Source: CAVZQN01 sp963837395 | Lineage (GTDB): Bacteria; Acidobacteriota; HRBIN11; JAKEFK01 | DNA: 64,000 bases | Assembly (NCBI GenBank): GCA_963837395.1 | Contig: CAWINI010000004.1 | Location: 2,294,001-2,358,000 of the forward strand | Reading direction: 5' to 3' | Part shown: one piece after another, positions 61,871 to 64,000 of the stretch | How positions within the stretch are numbered: position 1 is the first letter of the stretch | Layout: each line of letters opens with the position of its first letter | The notes under the pieces: generated by a model | Told to the model about the DNA's origin: nothing | The model's database searches: none | What the model saw: the letters and a program-made list of their open reading frames with translations, nothing else | Program-made: the position numbers and the translations under genes

Positions 61871-63040
61871 TTATTGCTTGACTTGAATTTGATGAACGGC
61901 TTTTCCGCCGTGGTTGATAATGCGGTTGCTTTCGCCGTTAGGACTGCGATATGAAATCATGCAGCATCCGATGCATCCACGAAAAACGTTCGCTTTCTGA
62001 ATTTGCTGCCGGAATTGCTTGTATTTTTGGCCGTTCCAGATTTCCATCAAACTATGTTTTCTGATATTTCCCATGTTGTAGCTGTAACAAGGAAATACAT
62101 CACCATAAGGTCCAATATGCATCGTTGACCAAACAACATTACAGGTGAAATGTTCCAGGTCCGGCGTGTTTTGATAATGATCCACAATATCATCGATCGG
62201 CATTATCGGATTAAATCGCACTTCGGTAATTTTCTTTTCTTTGGATCGTCTGATAAGTTCAGTGTACACATCGCGCAACAGTTGCCCATCAATCGGGCGC
62301 ACCGGAGGCGGAACTTTCTGATGAGCCTTAGGATCTGGACCTTCAATTCCGTACGAAGATGGCTGATTGTTCACAACTTGATATGAGACCATATCAATGC
62401 CGTTATCTTCAGCAATCTTAAAAATGTCCACAAGGTTGTTGATGTTTTCATCGGTGATGACAACCTTTAAATCGATGATCGGAAATTTTTTCTTCTGCTT
62501 ACGTTTTTCAGCACCTAGAGTTTCAATGGTATGAACCGTTTTTTTGTAAGCACCTTTAATTTTCGCGATCCGATCGTGAAGCTCTTCAGGACCTTCAATC
62601 GAAACGCCAACCGACATCATTCCACTTGCCAGCAAATTTGGTGCACCCATTGAGATCACTTCGGCAAGTTTCTGATCATTAAGGACAGTTCCATTTGTAA
62701 CAAAATGACCTTTATGACCTTTGCTGATGTAGCGAATGATGTCCATGAAATCGTAACGGGCTGTAGGTTCGCCGCCAGTAATAGTGACAACAGAATACCG
62801 CGGCAGCTGATCGACGGTCTTTTTGACTTCATCCAGGGTCAGCACATTCGGCTGCATCTTCCAGGCACGTTCGATATTCTCCGGGGCAACAACCATGCAG
62901 AATTCACATCGCAGATTGCAGAAATGCGTAATGACAATCGCCACCCGCAATGGAGGCAAGGCTCTGCCCTGCTTATCGAACTTCTTTGGAACAGTTGCGT
63001 AAACCGAGGTTAAGTCTTTGTATAGATTACCGAAATTCAA
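61871..63040 (-). CDS. Radical SAM protein with SPASM-like C-terminus
   Basis: 389 residues. The cluster motif CNLRCEFC (C41, C45, C48) and ITGGEPTARYD (about 93-103) define the radical SAM core. The C-terminal Cys residues (HFTCNVVWSTMHIGPYGDVFPCYSYNMG and FRGCIGCCM) fit a second iron-sulphur site as in SPASM/Twitch proteins. These modify peptides, sugars or act on small molecules. It sits apart from the sugar genes and upstream of an intergenic gap. Confidence 0.86.
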   Translation of the reverse strand: MNFGNLYKDLTSVYATVPKKFDKQGRALPPLRVAIVITHFCNLRCEFCMVVAPENIERAWKMQPNVLTLDEVKKTVDQLPRYSVVTITGGEPTARYDFMDIIRYISKGHKGHFVTNGTVLNDQKLAEVISMGAPNLLASGMMSVGVSIEGPEELHDRIAKIKGAYKKTVHTIETLGAEKRKQKKKFPIIDLKVVITDENINNLVDIFKIAEDNGIDMVSYQVVNNQPSSYGIEGPDPKAHQKVPPPVRPIDGQLLRDVYTELIRRSKEKKITEVRFNPIMPIDDIVDHYQNTPDLEHFTCNVVWSTMHIGPYGDVFPCYSYNMGNIRKHSLMEIWNGQKYKQFRQQIQKANVFRGCIGCCMISYRSPNGESNRIINHGGKAVHQIQVKQ

Positions 63041-63207
63041 TGTTCACCCTGTGTGGCACTCTCGAGACGTGCCTATGGCTTGCATATTATATCAATCTAG
63101 GCTCTCGATGGCCAATCAGCAGTATTCTTACCGCAAACCTGGCTTAGCCGCGCAAATATTAATTATTAATAAATATGGCATAGGATTAGAATACTTTTGG
63201 CACAAAA
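63041..63207. other. Intergenic gap with no supported gene
   Basis: 167 bp, AT-rich. A plus-strand ORF (63018-63230) running through it has no start signal or family. It may hold divergent promoters for the two flanking genes. Confidence 0.35.
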
Positions 63208-63732
63208 ATGACCGGAAAAGAGTTTTTTAACAGGATATCCAACGGTGAAATCGACATCATTCAGCAATTGTTATCTATATTGGAGGAAACAGGATCTGAC
63301 TATTGTTTGATCGGCGGATTAGCTGTTAATGCCTATGCTGAGCCGGTCGTGAGTCTGGATTTGGATCTTGTGGTTGCAGCGGACGAAACTGAAAAGATTT
63401 GTCGGGAAGCTCAAACAAAAGGATTTAAGTTGGAAAAATTTGAGCATAGTATCAACCTTACGCGCCCTAAATCGGATTTACGTATACAATTGCAAACAGA
63501 CAACAGATACCAAGAATTCATTTCACGTGCCAGTCTCCAGGATGTGCTGGGCTATAAGATGAAAGTTGCATCGCTGGAAGATCTTATTCAAGGAAAGATT
63601 TGGGCTTATTCAGATCCGAAGCGCCGCAGAAGCAAAAAGCAGAAGGATTTGGCTGATATTGCCCGTCTCGTGGAAACCTTTCCAGATATTGAATCTAAAT
63701 TGCCTGACTTTATTCGAAAAGCGCTGGGATGA
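63208..63732 (+). CDS. AbiEii/MenT-like nucleotidyltransferase
   Basis: 174 residues. The core DYCLIGGLAVNAYAEPVVSLDLDLVV (about 31-56) has the GG and DxD of minimal nucleotidyltransferases, then KMKVASLEDLIQGKIWAYSDPKRRRSKKQKDLADIARLV near the end. This resembles toxins of the AbiE/MenAT group and DUF6036-type enzymes. No antitoxin gene is seen before or after it. Possible role in RNA or protein nucleotidylation; not established. Confidence 0.68.
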   Translation: MTGKEFFNRISNGEIDIIQQLLSILEETGSDYCLIGGLAVNAYAEPVVSLDLDLVVAADETEKICREAQTKGFKLEKFEHSINLTRPKSDLRIQLQTDNRYQEFISRASLQDVLGYKMKVASLEDLIQGKIWAYSDPKRRRSKKQKDLADIARLVETFPDIESKLPDFIRKALG

Positions 63733-63740
63733 TTTTGCGA

Positions 63741-64000
63741 TTACTGCTTCCTGGCCTCAATGAACAATGCGTAGCCTTGAAATGGCCAGAGTTTATCGAG
63801 CCGAGTGAAGGCATAAATAAAAGGATACATTGCGGAATAAAGCTTCATCGAGCCTTGATGTTTTTGAAAGCTTTCTTTTGATCCAATCGTGATATGGCCA
63901 TCGCGTTTTCCAGATTCGCCTTCCATCCCTTTTCCCAGAATTTTTACAAACGCGAAGTTGATTCCCATTTCGATAAATTCAGTAAAAAACTTGGAATAAG
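63741..64000 (-). CDS. 3' end of a probable SAM methyltransferase gene
   Basis: The frame is open to the right edge, so the ATG at 63968 is not necessarily the start. Visible: YSKFFTEFIEMGINFAF, then HITIGSKESFQKHQGSMKLY and ending LDKLWPFQGYALFIEARKQ, which has the hydrophobic-strand-then-RK end typical of class I methyltransferases in polysaccharide clusters. The SAM-binding half is outside the window, so the call is provisional. Confidence 0.55.
   Translation of the reverse strand, partial: YSKFFTEFIEMGINFAFVKILGKGMEGESGKRDGHITIGSKESFQKHQGSMKLYSAMYPFIYAFTRLDKLWPFQGYALFIEARKQ

Noticed and set aside
63018..63230. 70-codon ORF as antitoxin for the nucleotidyltransferase
   Set aside because: It overlaps the start of both neighbours, has no RBS and no antitoxin-like sequence pattern.
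1..64000. CRISPR arrays, tRNA or rRNA genes
   Set aside because: No regularly spaced repeats were seen, and no tRNA cloverleaf ends or rRNA segments were recognised by eye; a tRNAscan or Infernal run would be decisive.

Overview
The window is AT-rich DNA from a Gram-negative (diderm) bacterium. Evidence for an outer membrane: separate heptose-kinase and heptose-cytidylyltransferase genes, a family 9 heptosyltransferase, lipoproteins with lipoboxes, and several prepilins. Pilins with a short GspG-like tail, the ABC-2/TPR/NtrC operon and many dispersed hairpin repeats recall Acidobacteriota and neighbouring environmental phyla. That placement is an inference; no rRNA or other marker is present. 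I saw no tRNA, rRNA or CRISPR array.

Layout. 1-8.7 kb (+): a truncated membrane protein, a PQQ-propeller lipoprotein, two type IV prepilins separated by a perfect terminator hairpin, an O-antigen ligase/TPR protein, a family 2 glycosyltransferase and a YfhO-type membrane protein. 9.6-16.1 kb: an accessory island. It holds an IS256-like element, a truncated and a complete copy of one IS3-like element in opposite orientations, two orphan Rhs C-terminal tips each followed by a small two-helix membrane protein (candidate immunity proteins), and a brnTA toxin-antitoxin pair whose toxin gene is split by the complete IS. 16.1-40.3 kb (mostly -): a di-haem peroxidase-like protein, then a long surface-polysaccharide region (glycosyltransferases, methyltransferases, large polytopic membrane proteins, a membrane sulfatase-like enzyme, a DegT aminotransferase, a cupin, a sugar epimerase) that also contains a transglutaminase-like lipoprotein, a GCPII-like peptidase and purM. 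40.4-46.6 kb (+): a tightly overlapping operon of ABC ATPase, ABC-2 permease, TPR protein and NtrC-type regulator, followed by a PlsC-like acyltransferase and a creatininase-family enzyme. 46.7-54 kb: exported RidA, DinB, YHS, an alpha/beta hydrolase, then a cDPGS-like GTPase, carbamate kinase, ornithine carbamoyltransferase and an M28 peptidase. 54-57.4 kb (-): a minor-pilin operon ending in a DUF4388-like protein. 57.5-63 kb (-): an isoprenylcysteine-methyltransferase-like protein, LPS heptose genes, a hexapeptide acyltransferase and a radical SAM protein. The end holds an AbiEii-like nucleotidyltransferase and the 3' part of a methyltransferase-like gene.

The polysaccharide, heptose and pilus genes together suggest a cell investing in a complex surface. 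The most unusual part is the Rhs/IS/brnTA island. There the IS insertion can be reversed on paper to restore an intact 99-residue BrnT, and a partial IS has fused transposase sequence in frame to an Rhs toxin tip.

Caution: six otherwise ordinary genes each carry one single-base frameshift (near 2376, 30713, 40555, 44153, 46055 and 50272), mostly in short homopolymers. Consensus errors in the assembly are the simplest explanation, so these genes may be intact in the organism.
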